This document shows, in pieces, positions 31,901 through 44,272 of a stretch of DNA of 64,000 bases (the first letter of the stretch is position 1; every line of letters starts with the position of its first letter). The stretch covers positions 682,001 to 746,000 of the forward strand of contig BLZA01000013.1 in NCBI GenBank assembly GCA_013423385.1, read 5' to 3'. This stretch comes from Naganishia liquefaciens (lineage: Eukaryota; Basidiomycota; Tremellomycetes; Filobasidiales; Filobasidiaceae). The notes beneath the pieces are model-generated. The model did no database searches and was not told the origin of the DNA. It saw only the letters and a list, made by a program, of their open reading frames with translations. Position numbers and translations under genes: made by a program.

Positions 31901-34046
31901 GGAATACGACACAGACGACACGGGTACCATTTCCTATACAGAGTTGACGACTATGCTCGATTCGCTCGGATCGACTTTGACCAGTAGCACTCTGCATGGA
32001 TACTTTGAAAGATTCGATAAATCCTATGAAGAGGACGAATTGACCTATGATCAAGTGATCCAGTGCCTCGAGGATGAGATCCACAAACAGCGCAGGGCGA
32101 CAGACCGTCGCCTTTCTCGAAGTACTATCGCATCGGGCGTCGCTTCGCCGGTTGGCTATGGCATGGCTCCGCGACCCGCTTCTGACGGACTCGATTATGC
32201 TGGACCTTCCGCCGCTCCAAATCCGGCGGTCGATCCCGAAGAGCTGGCGGAACATATACGAGCAAGCGCACCCCGCCGTGATACAGATGACGGCGAGCTC
32301 GATATCAATGTCCGACCGGCAAAAGTTGAAAATTCCAGGGGCAAGATCGGAGCGGAACAGCATCTGGCTGTTGAAGGCGCACTGTCTCCCGACCTCTCGC
32401 TAGGAGAATCCGAGATTGATGATGGTCTACAAGACTCATCATCGTCTCCGGCTGATACGGAAAGAGTAGTCAATATCAAAACGTGCCCTTTGTGCCATCG
32501 ACCTCGTCTGAACAAGAAATCAGAAGCGGACATCATCACTCATCTGGCAGTTTGTGCTTCGGCTGACTGGAGCAGAGTGGACAGAATCGTGGTGGGCAAC
32601 TATGTGACGGCTTCACAGGCGCAGCGCAAGTTCTTGTCCAAAGTCTTGACCAAACTATCGTCGGGCGCCTATTCTCTCGGAGCCAATTCGGCTAATATCA
32701 TCGTGCAGGATCGCGCGACGGGTCAGGTAAGTTTGTTGTCCGATGCAGTGAGCTTGGCTAATACGATATATCAGCTGCAAGAAGAGAAGATGGCGGTAGG
32801 TTTGATCGCCGAAAGACTTGCTCGTCATTGACATACTTCACAGGTGTACGTACGAATCGGCATTCGGGTTTTGTACAAGGGCGCCAAAGGCAGAATGGAG
32901 GGAGGAAGGGGTAAGTCGAAACTGACCTGACGCTGCTACCACCACTCACACCATCAAAGCTCGACGACTGTTAAACTCGATGAGCGTCAAACAGGGTATC
33001 AAATATGACTCACCTGAATCGAAACTCGAGATTCCAACTTTTATCGCTTTCCACAATCTCAACACTGATGAAATCCTGGAGCCGCTAGACTCCTTCCGTA
33101 TGTATCCCTTTCGGCTCGCTACGCGCCCGACTGACGCTTTGCATGTAGAAACTTTCAATCAATTTTTCTACCGGAAACTCAAGCCCAACGCCCGGCCCAT
33201 CGCTGACCCGGAAGACCCCTCCCGGCTCGTCTCCTGCGCGGATTGTCGTATGATGGCTTTCGAGACGGTCAGCGAAGCAACGCGGATCTGGATCAAGGGC
33301 CGCGAATTCAGCGTGGCGAGATTGTTGGGTCCCGAGTATAAGAGTGTGATCCACAAATTCGAGGGGGGCGCTTTGGGTATCTTCAGGTGAGCTGTATGTA
33401 TCATGCGAAAGAAGCGACATACTTAGGCGCTCTTTCTACTCCAATCAGATTGGCACCTCAAGGTATGTTGCGTCATTCATCGCTCTGAACACCCGCTGAT
33501 ACTGCCTCCAGACTACCACCGCTTCCATTCGCCCGTCGACGGCGTGATCGGCAAGAGCACATTCATTGACGGCCAGTACTATACCGTCAACCCGCAGGCG
33601 ATTCGAACGACGCTCGACGTGTATGGGGAAAATGTGCGCAAGATTGTCCCGATTGAGAGTCCGCAGTTTGGCACGGTGATGACAGTTTGGGTAGGAGCGA
33701 TGAGTACGTTTGTCGCTGGCCGTCTGAAAGAGAGCTGACTTGGCCCATGCTTCTAGTGGTCGGCAGCATCGGGACCACCGCACATGAAGGCGACCGGGTC
33801 AAGCGGGGAGACGAGCTTGGATGGTTTGCATTCGGTACGCACGGATGGGCACTCGACTTGGCCGCAACTGACAAACATTCTGACACATCAGGCGGATCGA
33901 CCATCGTGTGCCTGTTCGAGGCAGGAGCGCTACAGTGGGATGACGATCTGCTGCAGAACGGGCAGCAAAGTATCGAGACGCTCGTCCGGATGGGGATGGG
34001 CATCGGGCGTGCGACAGGACAGGCGATGAGCTTGGTTGAGGGTTAA
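28991..34046 (+). CDS. PSD2: Phosphatidylserine decarboxylase, C2/EF-hand type (PSD2-like)
   Basis: Fifteen exons: 28991-29439, 29668-30154, 30211-31264, 31320-31404, 31452-31680, 31730-31794, 31844-32726, 32775-32795, 32844-32910, 32960-33097, 33149-33386, 33449-33462, 33512-33703, 33757-33834, 33892-34046; 1384 residues. A first C2 domain lies at about 125-275, an acidic, Ser-rich linker follows, then a second C2 ([46 protein letters not shown]). An EF-hand loop [13 protein letters not shown] comes next, then a CPLCHRPRL zinc-like element and the decarboxylase core ([37 protein letters not shown]). Self-cleavage motif FGGST places the pyruvoyl-forming Ser at 1336. It makes phosphatidylethanolamine in the endomembrane system. 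Exons of 21 and 14 nt are present. Confidence 0.95.
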
Positions 34047-34513
34047 ATGCAAAGAATGAAAACATAGTTGTATACGTATACAAACGTCATGCGGTCTGCA
34101 TAAAGGCGTGAAGATCCTTGTGCACCGTTTCGCACACGTCTGTCTTTCGGGAACTTCGTGCACCCGTACTGACGCCAGGCTTCTCTCGCGTGCATCGGAC
34201 GGTCGACTGTTTCGGTTGTAGGTACTGTGAGGGGAGTCGAGCAGTTCGAGCATTGCCCGACACCAGTCACCACAGAGAATCCTTCCGAACGACTAGTCTC
34301 CCCTGTCGCGATGATATCCGCGTGTCAGTGATACGCTGCCGGTCGGCGGAAATACGGTTATTAGCTTGTCACCTTCCGAGGTCCCAAAGTCGGTGCGCCC
34401 CGTACAAAAGTGAGCGGGACGACGGCCCGGTGTGGATCCTTCATGCTGCTTTCTCTCCGAGCTTGGCTGGCCACAGGCGGGGACTCCATCCATCAGCGTC
34501 CACTCCGTCTGCC
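34047..34513. other. Intergenic, transcription-factor promoter region
   Basis: About 470 bp between two genes on the same strand. No motif or gene recognised. Confidence 0.45.
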
Positions 34514-37500
34514 ATGGCCGCGAGACGTCCGACCATCCAGAGTCTGATCAGCGCGAGCTACGACTCGAGCGAGGCCGTCGACGAAAAGCGCCTGGACAAT
34601 AATCGTGCGCGGCTGGATCACACGCAGGGGCAGCAGTATCAGCACGTCAATCCGCAACAGCTCGTCAAGCACGCGGCGATGAACGAGGAAGGGGAGAGCA
34701 AGGCTCGCGCGGAGGATGCTGCGGGAGGTGCGAATGGCAAGGGCGACGGAGCGCTCAAGGGTCCGAAGAGGGGCGCGCGGGCGTGCACGAACTGTGAGTG
34801 GAGATGCGGTTGAAGAATGCGCACCGCGATGAATAGAATTATCATGGGGCACTGGCTCAATGTCCATCTCGAGGGTTTGGCAAAGCTTACCGAGCCTTTA
34901 TGATTCCTCGTTTCCAGGTCGCAAAGGCAAGAACAGATGCGAGGGAGACGGATTGGCATGTGAGTCTTCATCCGGACGCTCATTCCCTGCGCATACTGAA
35001 CGCCTTCAAGGTCGCCGCTGTCTGCAACACGGCCTCGCGTGCGTCTTTGAAAAGCCAACAGTCAAGCCATCCTCGAATCCGTCATCAGGAAACCCAGATT
35101 CAGAAGGGTGAGTAGATCGGTTCTGATAGAAGGAACAGTCGGCTGAATTCCGGATAGACGCATCAATTACATCGAGTCCCATGTATCTAGTCTTGCTGCA
35201 ACTCAAAATCAGATGCAACAGACGGCAAGTGGCCGATCTTTCCACTCAGGCCTAGCTTTCGCTGATATCTATCGCAACACAATAGCTATCTCAGATATTG
35301 TCCGCATTAGCACCAGGCGGCATCGCCGCCAACAACATTCCGCCGCAACACACCCAACACCACGTTCCACCGCCATTCATGCACCAACCGATCAGCAATG
35401 GCCCCAACGGGCCTAGCGACCTGTCAGCCGCATCGGGCTACCCGTTATCAGCGCCTCCAATGAATCCTGGGCCTGGTCACCAGTATGGATATGGATCCTC
35501 AACCAGCGGAGTGCCTCAGCATCAACATCAATCACCAGGCGATCTTTACGGGAATCGAGCAGGACTCGCACCGCCGCCAATCGTAGATCGAATGGAAGCG
35601 TTTTCACCCGGAACGGTCGCTGTCCTGAACGAGGTGGCAAATCATGGGCTTCCGTCTTCGAATGCAGGACAAGGCACCGATAGTGCAAGGCTGAGCATGT
35701 CGAGTGGGCATCCGCATCGTCAGCAGCAGTCGCCTATGGCCGCAAGCATGTCCAGCATCTCAACAGGTCCGCCCACTCAGCAGCAGGGGCACCAGCGCCA
35801 CGGATCCATTTTCGAGAACGATTTCGCCAAACCGGAATTCCCGTCGCTGATGATGAGTGCCGGTCACCCCGGTGGGCATCTTCCTCCGCAGGGATCCATG
35901 CATCCGCGTCCTGGGTCGGAATCCAGTCCATCGACGATGAATGATGGAAATGGGCCGCCGCCTGGCGTGTCACACGTGCGGACGGCTTCGTTTGGCTGGC
36001 CAGAGGTTTCGGGTCGACAGATGGGCAGCATGTCGAGTGACGCCGGATTGGGGATGGGAGGTACTAGCATGAGCGGGAATGGAAATGGTAATCCCTTGAT
36101 CAGACGACGGCGAGGTACGCAGGATGACGAGTCGGGCGACGAGGAATCGGCTGTTGCTCGTCCGCGGCCGAAAAAGTATCCAAAGCTGCCTGGATTCAAG
36201 CCGCCACCACATCGGTACGCGCAATATGGTCTTGTCGTGCCGAGTACCGCTGCATCGAGTGAAGACGAATCAGAGGATACGCTGCCGCGGAGTAGCTTGA
36301 ATGCACCGATCGAGGCGCTGCAAGCATTGGCGAATGCGGCGGATCAAGCCGCAGCTCAGGAGAACGCGGCGGCGGGGATGGTGGTGGATTCGCAAGGAGT
36401 GGCGACAAATATCGACGCGGCAGTCGCCGACGGATTTCTCAGCCCACCGAGGGTACTACAGAAGCAGTTGCGATTCAAGAAACGTCAAAAAGCAGAGCCA
36501 ACGCCGAGGAATGCCTTTCCAGATGTCATCACCAAGGGGCTGGTTTCGGAAGCGGAATGCAGAGAGCTATGGGAAATCTTTTTCTCCGGATGCCATCTGT
36601 TTATCCCGTTATTCGATCGCTCGTACGACGTCTTTGAATCGTTTGTGGTGCGGACGCCGTTCAGCTTTGACGGCATGATGGCTGTTGGCGCAAAAATTCG
36701 CGCGGGAAACGGCCCTCTGGATCAGACGTATCATCGCGCGTTGGAGGAGGCACAGGGAATCGCGCGTTCGACATTGTTTGGACCGGTCGTACGGAAAGAG
36801 GCCGTGATGGCAGTATTGATCCTCGCGGCGTGGTCGCAAAACGGCTGGCTTCCAAGCGGACACGCGTTGCGAATGGGTCTGGACATGCATTTGCACAAGG
36901 CGTTGGAAAAGTTGAATGACAATAAGTCATTGGCGGGACAGACGAGATCACAGTCCGAGGAGCGAGATCTGGGTGAGTCTTTCGAGCTCTACGACCGGGC
37001 TTTCCTGATTCAAGACCAGTCGTCTCGGCGAGGATATGGCTCAACTGTTATCTTAACGACCATATGTAAGTCATTTCAGCAGGCGTTGTTCATCAACGTT
37101 GACGCCGATTCCTCATCAGGTTGAGTTTGGGTACCGGGCGACCATTGATGCTCAAAGACGACGAGTCTGTTCGAGGAGCCAGAGTATTGCTGTGCGTGGA
37201 ATTTTCCGACTTGCGGAAAAAGACCTCATAACTCCGTTGACAGAAATCACCCCATGGAATCGGAAACGGATGTGAGACTCATTGCATGTGTTGAACTCAT
37301 GGATCACAAAGGTGGGCGACTTTTATCGGCAGACATGCCTTCTTGTGTTGATCTTTCGTAGTGCGCGTGTGGGAGACCCTGCATCCTATGCGAGGCCGCA
37401 TAGATTCTGCCGCCATCGACTTTGTCCGACGTGTCAACAAGGATCTCCTGCTGTGGCATGAAGATTGGAAGGGCATTCACGTTGAGAAACTTGGCCAGAC

Positions 37501-38407
37501 GCATGTTCTGCTGGAGATGCTGGATGCGGAGCTATATTACGCTCAGCTTTGGTGCGCTTGTGTCGCTCTTCGAGGCTGTCATTGGGAAAAGCTATCGCTG
37601 GATCAAAGAGAGTTGGCTTTCCAGGCAAAGGATGCGGCTTTAAAATGTTTGGGGACGTACAAGTCTCCGACTCTTAGGTAAGTGCTTCGCGGCCAACGTG
37701 TGCAGTCGACTGACGATATTCGTTCCAGAGCTTACATCAAGTATGCCGTTCACGAGACCATGGTGCAGTGCAGTTTTGCCGCCGTGTTTCTGCTCAAAAT
37801 CGCAATACTGTTCCCGACGGAATTGCCCGCGAATGTTATATCCCTTCAAGTAGCCGAACTAGCTCACCTCTTGTCGGAATGCTCGGCCGAGAGGTACGCC
37901 CTCACGTTGCGTCTCATGCTACGAAGCTTCCGTAGGAAAATGGGAGAAAATACGATGGCCCCGGGTACCCCTCGTAATGGAGTCGCCAACCCGACGCCCT
38001 TTGTCGGTAACGGGCTCTCGGCAATGACACCGCTCAATCAGGCTGGAATGCAGAGTCTGCTGTCGAATGGAGTGGGCGACGGTACCGCAGACAATAACAT
38101 CATGAACGCAGCAGAGTTGAGCGCATGGATGGATGACCTGGGGCCCTTCAATTGGCCAGAAGACGGATTCAGCCCTTCGAATCTGCCGCCCTGGATTATG
38201 GATTCAGTGAGTCTTTCGGCGGTCCGCCCAAAACCGTCGTCGCTCAAAACTTCTACCTCTTTATAGAACGTGACAGATCTAGGTCTTCCATTCGAAGGAT
38301 CCGATTCAATCTTTCTTCCGCCCGAGCTGGCAGACCTGTTCTTGGCGACGGGCCCCACGAATTGGCAATTAGGTGACAGTGCAGAACAAGGTGCAGAGGC
38401 TTGGTGA
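34514..38407 (+). CDS. Zn2Cys6 transcription factor with fungal_trans domain
   Basis: Eleven exons: 34514-34793, 34918-34959, 35011-35107, 35158-35224, 35295-36972, 37020-37065, 37120-37191, 37244-37311, 37362-37677, 37729-38206, 38267-38407; 1094 residues. The binuclear zinc cluster is spread over three exons: Cys91, 94, 101, 108, 111, 118 with spacing C-x2-C-x6-C-x6-C-x2-C-x6-C. A short coiled-coil (RINYIESHVSSLAATQNQMQQ) follows, then a Pro/Gln/Ser-rich region and the middle homology domain (LFIPLFDRSYDVFESF, SARIWLNCYLNDHMLSLGTGRPLML). The fourth intron appears to start with GC (35225); this is less certain since the exon ends CG. Target genes unknown. The adjacent transporter is a possible but unproven target. 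Confidence 0.9.
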
Positions 38408-39247
38408 AAGACTTTGGAATAGAAGGTTGTAAAAAACGCATTTATAGCATGCACTCAGACTTCAGTCGAAGACAGCAATGTCCAGCTAGCACGAATAGAT
38501 GAACCGAAACGTCAAGGTTCCGCCAACAACATCACAGCGATCAGCTGTGCATGCTCTTTACATCATGACGATGTTCCTGAAGTCGGGAATGTAATGCGAT
38601 TATCGTCGCGCGACGTCAGGCAGCAGCATACATGGTCTATGAACCTGAATTGGTTTGGATGAGGCGACAGGCTCGGCATCGGAGACCGTGGGAGGAGTGC
38701 TTGCAGCGATCCAATCTCCAGCCCGTCAATATTTGCAAGAGACGATTCAGCAGATTGTAGTCGTCAATGGCGAGTTTCGACATCGGACTTTCTACCCTCT
38801 GAAGAATTCTCCGCTCCGAGATATCGAGGCTTGCTGCAGACTCGAGACATGTACTATCGTCGTTGAAATCTTCGACATATCGACGACCCGCTCGAGTTGC
38901 TTCCCTACTTTCCTGGCTCAACGTTGGTGGTGGAGGTTTCGTATCGGTCCGAGCATTCGGAACGCGGAGAAACCATACTTTCGCCGATGGATTCATGAAG
39001 AGGATTGTGGTGGAGGGGGAAATTGAACTGTCTCACCGACCGTCAGTAGAGGTCCCATATGCGTTTGTATTCGAAGATGATTCGCGGCTAAGTCCCAGTA
39101 TCCGTACAAGAAGCAATACGGGAATGCAGCTGTATACATATGGGTTAATATATAGATATATTGTATACATATACATCCATCATTGAATATCCTGGCCGTA
39201 AAGCAAGACAAGACCTTTATCGTTTCTAGACACGAAATATCACCAGC
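38408..39247. other. Intergenic, possible small gene on minus strand
   Basis: About 840 bp. A frame from ATG 38996 to a stop at 38637 (minus strand, 119 residues, with a Cys/Arg-rich end CKHSSHGLRCRAC) has fairly natural composition but no known domain and overlaps an open frame on the plus strand. I do not call it as a gene. Confidence 0.3.
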
Positions 39248-41574
39248 ATGCTCACCGACAAAGACAAACCCACCAGCGACCCGCTTGGCGAGACCTCGTC
39301 ATGCAAGTCTTCCGTGAACGATAATTCTAATCTTCCGCCAAATTCAGTCCACCCGTCTGCAGAAGCATTTCCACCGGCTTTGGAGGTCCTGCAACTGGAA
39401 GAAGCGCCAGAAAACGCAGCAAGTATCGGGGTCAGCAAGACGACGGGAAATCTCAAAACTACCAAGGGAGTGCTCATCGCGATCGTTACCTGTACAGCGC
39501 AGTTTGTCGATATCTGCTTGTCAGTTCAAAGGTCTTAAAGCCGGATTGAGCGCTAACACTGGGCTTTTGTTCCCAGCATGAGCTCCGTAAATATTGCCCT
39601 GCCGACAATGGCAAAAGAGCTCAACATCGCCTCTGGCAATCTCCCATGGATCGTCTCTGCTGTGAGCCACGGCTAGCTGTGCTGTTCAGCGATCCACGCT
39701 GACGCATTTTCCCTCAGTATACCCTCGCCTTTGGCGGTCATCTCCTTTTGGCGGGAGTGCTGGCAGATCGATTTGGCAAGAGACCAGTATTCTGCGGTGG
39801 CATGCTATGGTTGACCATCTGGTCACTCGCCGTCTCGTTCGCAAAGAGCGAGGTCTCGTTGATAATCTTCCGGGCCTTTCAGGGTCTAGGCGCTGCCGCA
39901 ACAGGTGAGGATCTGCCGAAAACACATAATCAAAGCCATCGCTGACATCTCCACTCTGCAGTCCCTTCTTCAATCGGCCTGATCTGCACGTACTTTTCGG
40001 GCAGAGACCAGAATCTTGTGATGGTCGCCTTTGGAGGTACAGGAAGCTTTGCCTTTACGTTCGGAGTCGTCTTTGGCGGAGTCTTGTCTGGTAAGTCACA
40101 ACGGCCTATGCGTTTCCGCACAATTCACATCCCTCATGACAGGAAGCATCGGCTGGGTACGCGAACCTTGCAGAGACAGGTCTGGAAAGACTAACGACAC
40201 ATTCTTGACCTTGTTCTAGCGATACATTTTCCGCATTCTGGCGTCTCTTACCGCCATTCTCGCCTTCTCTGGCTGGTTCATCTTCCCTGGGGAACGACAG
40301 ACCTTGGCGAGCGAGCGCAAACCATCATTGGATTTCGCTGGCGCGGGACTTGGAACCGTGTAAGGTGGAGATTGACGTTCCGCGGGATATCAGCTGACCT
40401 CCTGATTGATGGCCTAGATCCATGATTCTCCTCGTCTTTGCCTTTTCTAGCTCGGAGATGCATGGATGGAACAAGGTAATGATACAGACAAACCGACGGC
40501 TACGATCTATCCTGACGCCGCCGTCTCGCAGGCTATCGTTATCGCGCCCCTGGTCTTATCGGTTGTTACCCTGGGCGCATTCTTATTCGCGGAACGCAAA
40601 GTCAAGAACCCAATTATGCCGCTGCAATTATGGAAAACACCTGGATTTGCGGGGACTTGGTTTACGGCACTGATTTTCCAAGCATGGTGAGCAACCTTTC
40701 TCGTTTGTTCATCGAAATATACGGCTAACACTCATTATCAACTCAGGTGGGGTGCGTACACGACCGTCTGCCAACGTCTGGAATAGGTAATCTGACTGGG
40801 ATTCACCGCTTCCCTTCATCTTAGGCGCTTGTCTATACTACTTGATTTTGATCGCCCAAGAGGTCTTGCTATACTCCCCGTTATCCACCGCGGTGAGATG
40901 CGTACCTTTGGGCATCGCATGTAAGCAGCAGAGTCCTCATAGGAAATACAGAGCTGACCATAGTGGTCATAATTCAGCTATTATCACGACATTCTTCGTT
41001 AGCTCCTTTGTGGAAAGATTCTCGGTCAAAATGTTGCTTTGCGCCTCTCTGCTCGTCGGCGTTGTCTCAAACGTTCCGACTGCACTGGTGAGGCCTGAAA
41101 CAAATTACTGGGCTGTAAGTTACAGAATTTCCGAAGGAGATGTACGATAAAGCCTACTGATATTCGTCTGGGCAGTCGATCTTCATTACCTGCGTCCTCG
41201 GTGGCGCATGCACTTCTGTCACTTATAACGTCCTAGCCATAGCCCTTGTGGCATCCGTGCCTCCGAGCGCGAAGAGCTTGGCAGGTGAGTAATAGCTCGA
41301 CACCAGTGCGAGAACCCGATCTCACGCTTGGAGATCAGGTGGACTTGTGAATACAGCATTCCAAATCGGAGTCGCCATCGGTTTGGCGGTGTGCAGCATT
41401 GTACAAAACTCACGGTCGCACGGCCACCCGGACGAGACGGATCCGCTCGCCCGCGCAAGGAGTCTGACAGCGGGCTTGTGGATGGCCACGGGTTTTGCGG
41501 GATTGAGCTTCCTCTTAGCTTTGGCTTTCATCAAGCGCTCGATATCTGTTGCGGCAGGTCCGGTTACACGCTAG
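39248..41574 (+). CDS. MFS transporter, drug:H+ antiporter-2 (DHA2) type
   Basis: Thirteen exons: 39248-39519, 39577-39661, 39718-39904, 39962-40090, 40143-40156, 40220-40359, 40418-40475, 40532-40686, 40747-40751, 40825-40920, 40978-41114, 41176-41284, 41339-41574; 540 residues. A charged cytosolic N-terminus (about 70 residues) is followed by many hydrophobic spans. The MFS signatures are FVDICFMSSVNIALPTM (TM1), GVLADRFGKRPVF (motif A), FRAFQGLGAAATVPSSIGL and GGLVNTAFQIGVAIGLAV (motif C-like). Such proteins export toxic or small molecules at the plasma or vacuolar membrane. Exon 9 is 5 nt (within Trp-Trp-Gly) and exon 5 is 14 nt; both are forced by reading frame. A decayed partial copy of its last exon lies downstream at about 43.8 kb. 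Confidence 0.9.
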
Positions 41575-41896
41575 AATCAGCTACAAATATTGTATGTTAA
41601 GAAGGCGTGTGTTGTACCAGTATTATGCCGCATAGCGAGAAGGCTTCACAACGAAATGCAATCGTGGAAGAGTTGGTCAGGCTGCTCTGGGGGTGATTAG
41701 TGCATGTGACGATGATGGGTGGTCGACCAGTCTGATGACTGCGATGGACGTGCACCCGCGAGCCCAAGTAGGCCGGAAGCAGTTGGCTACTTGGCTGTCT
41801 CGATCAACTTGAGACCCTGATTCATATAGAGATGAGCGGCCCAAACTCACAACTTCGGTTACTGGTTGAAGGTTATCGTCCGTGATTCGTTACCTC
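41575..41896. other. Intergenic
   Basis: About 320 bp: transporter 3' flank (part of which is also conserved next to the relic at 44.1 kb) and upstream region of the SET-domain gene. Confidence 0.5.
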
Positions 41897-43681
41897 ATGT
41901 CCTCACGACCCGCGGAATATGACGACTCGCACAGAGGCGGGAATAGGGATCGCGACGCGGAGGCAGGTACAAGCTATCAAGAGCTCGCGCGGTCGCCTCA
42001 AGATGGCAAAAGGGGTCAGTCGCCGTTTCCCTCAAAGCTCGCGTTGCTCGACTGAGCGTCCGCTTCCTCAGTGCATCGCGGCAAAGATGGCGATGGGATC
42101 CGACAGCGATTCACGCATTGGTTCCGCCAGCACAGTGGATTCTGGCATGAAAGCCTTCAACCGCAAAGAGGCGAGTCCCCAGATACCTCTTGACTCTGCT
42201 TATCTGACACCTTAACTTAGATGATACATATGGCTCCTACTTTGCCACAGGTTCAGCCCTTCCCGCGAATACGCAAGTTATTGCATGTCCCGCTGCGCTA
42301 GTAATCACGAGGGGGACGGCACGGGATGCACTTCGTGCGTTTGGGGTGGATGAGAGTGCGTCGCAGGAGCTGAATGAGCGGCAGCTCGTTGCGGGTTATG
42401 TCGCGATGCATCGTGCCGTGGGGTTGGAGAAGATCAGGGAGGACTCAGGGTGAGCACCGGAATACTCGCTTCTTGAAGTAGACCCTGATCGATTCGAAAG
42501 AATCGCCCGGCACTTGAAGCACGAGCCATACATCTCTACGCTTCCCACAAGCGACGAGATCCTCACACCGCTTCAATGGAACGATACCGAACTATCTATC
42601 CTGGACGGCCTAAACCTTGGCCACGCTGTCCGTACGCGTCGAGAATTATGGAGACGGGAATGGAAGGAGACGGTTAGCTTGCTGGGCGACGCCAGCGGCG
42701 TAGAATTGGATTGGTGAGTCGTCCGCGATGCTGCATCTACGCATGCTGATGTCTCGCAGGGACGCATACCTTCTTGCCAACACGTACATCTCCTCACGAG
42801 CATTTCCATCGACACTGCTCGACCCTTCATCATCACGGATCAACCCCTCCCACCAGCTGCCTAATGGGGATGCACCGCCCACAGACGTTCCAGCGCACGA
42901 GGTAACGCCGGCGTCATACCCCGTGCTTATTCCTGGACTGGATACGTTGAATCATCGCAGGAATCAGGCCGTGACCTGGGTGTCGGTTGCTCCCTCGGAA
43001 TCAGGCGACAGTACAGAGCGCACCGTCGGGCTAGTCCTGCGGACTGACGTTCCGGCAAATGAACAGGTTTTCAACAACTATGGGCCAAAAGGTACGCTCC
43101 TCGATCGTTCATGCGTGCTCCGAACTTGATCCGTGCTCGAACAGGAAATGAGGAATTGATTCTCGGCTACGGTTTTTCCATTGTTGACAACCCCGACGAC
43201 ACGCTCGCCCTGAAACTCGGCATCCCGACCGCGACGTTAACCCCAGACGTAAAAGACGCATTATCACGTTTCGATCCGAAGGCCTCCCCACTCGATAGAA
43301 CATGGTACATCCCTCGTTCCGGTATACTGCCCAACGACTTATACGAGATCGTTCGGATCGTCCTCTCCGCGCACGGCCCAACGAATGTAGACGAAGACCC
43401 GGACCTTGAGATGGACGTTGCGGGGTTGTTACTCGAAATGGTACAGACGAAACTCGAGCGGTTGAATCAGATCCTCGAGCGGAATGAGGGGATCATCGAG
43501 AGTGGAGGTGTGCGGGAGGCGGTCTGGAATATGGTGCAGGATTACGTGGCAGGTGAGCTCGCAAACTTATCTGTCGTGGTAAAGTACTAATGCCCAATCA
43601 GGTCAATTGGATATCTTGACTGCGTGTAACGAGAAACTCGAGCGGCGAATGGATGACTTGGAGGAGGCGATGGGGGGTTAG
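41897..43681 (+). CDS. SET-domain protein lysine methyltransferase (RKM/SETD6-like)
   Basis: Seven exons: 41897-41966, 42072-42170, 42221-42449, 42501-42713, 42760-43091, 43145-43552, 43602-43681; 476 residues. The SET fold is split as in ribosomal-protein methyltransferases of the Rkm class: HWFRQHSGFWHESLQPQR, DTYGSYFATGSALPANTQVIACP, IARHLKHEPYISTLP, then LIPGLDTLNHRRN (the N-H cofactor motif) and FNNYGPKGNEELILGYGF (catalytic Tyr region). A Rubis-substrate-binding-like helical C-terminus follows, with coiled-coil character at the end. The likely substrate is a ribosomal protein or translation factor, inferred only from family. The second intron uses a GC donor (42171), required for phase. 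The first exon and start are the least certain part. Confidence 0.85.
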
Positions 43682-43764
43682 TCCGCATCGTGCTGACCGT
43701 ATCATCTTGCATGAAAAGTGTGGTCATGAAGCTTGTCGCAGTACAATGTCAGCATTACGCTCGG

Positions 43765-44110
43765 GCGCCCTCTCACGAGGCAGGAAAGACGAATTCTTCT
43801 GCCCTACATCGACCTTGAGAGAAAGCCCCTCGCAATCGGCATTCCAATTCGGAGTCTCCATCGGTTGGCGGTGTGCCGCATTGTATAGATTTCATGCACG
43901 CCGATCGCACCTTGACGGTGTAGATCCGCATGCCTGTGTGAGGAGTTTCACAGCGAGCTTGCAGTTGGCTTTGTGTATCCGGGATTTCTTAGCTCCAGCG
44001 CTCGTTACGCAACATCAGGTCCGATCGAACGCTGGCAATTTGAGTACAGTTGAATGATGCAGCATGCATAGTATTATTCGGCCGCATTGCGAATAAACTC
44101 TACAACAAAT
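43765..44110 (+). pseudogene. Decayed copy of the 3' end of the MFS transporter
   Basis: From about 43840 the DNA aligns with the last exon of the transporter at 41357 onward: CATTCCAA-TCGGAGTC-CCATCGG, then TGGCGGTGTG-GCATTGTA, AGGAGT-T-ACAGCG-GCTTG and AACGC. It runs past the stop codon into the 3' flank (GTATTAT...CCGCAT-GCGA). Many substitutions and small indels break the frame. The 5' part of the gene is absent, and similarity fades upstream of about 43765. It is on the same strand as the parent, with the SET-domain gene between. This looks like an old segmental or tandem duplication. No start codon or splice pattern remains. Confidence 0.8.
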
Positions 44111-44272
44111 TAATAGCAAAAAGATGTAAATAGAACGCTTTTGACTAGCTGTGTCTCAGAACAGGCCTCTTAACGAAATCGAAGGTATTGGTAGGCGACG
44201 ATGACCACATATATGTAAAGGAAAGGGGGAAGGCTAGCATCAATCGTCGTCGGCGTCCATCTAATATGCAAT

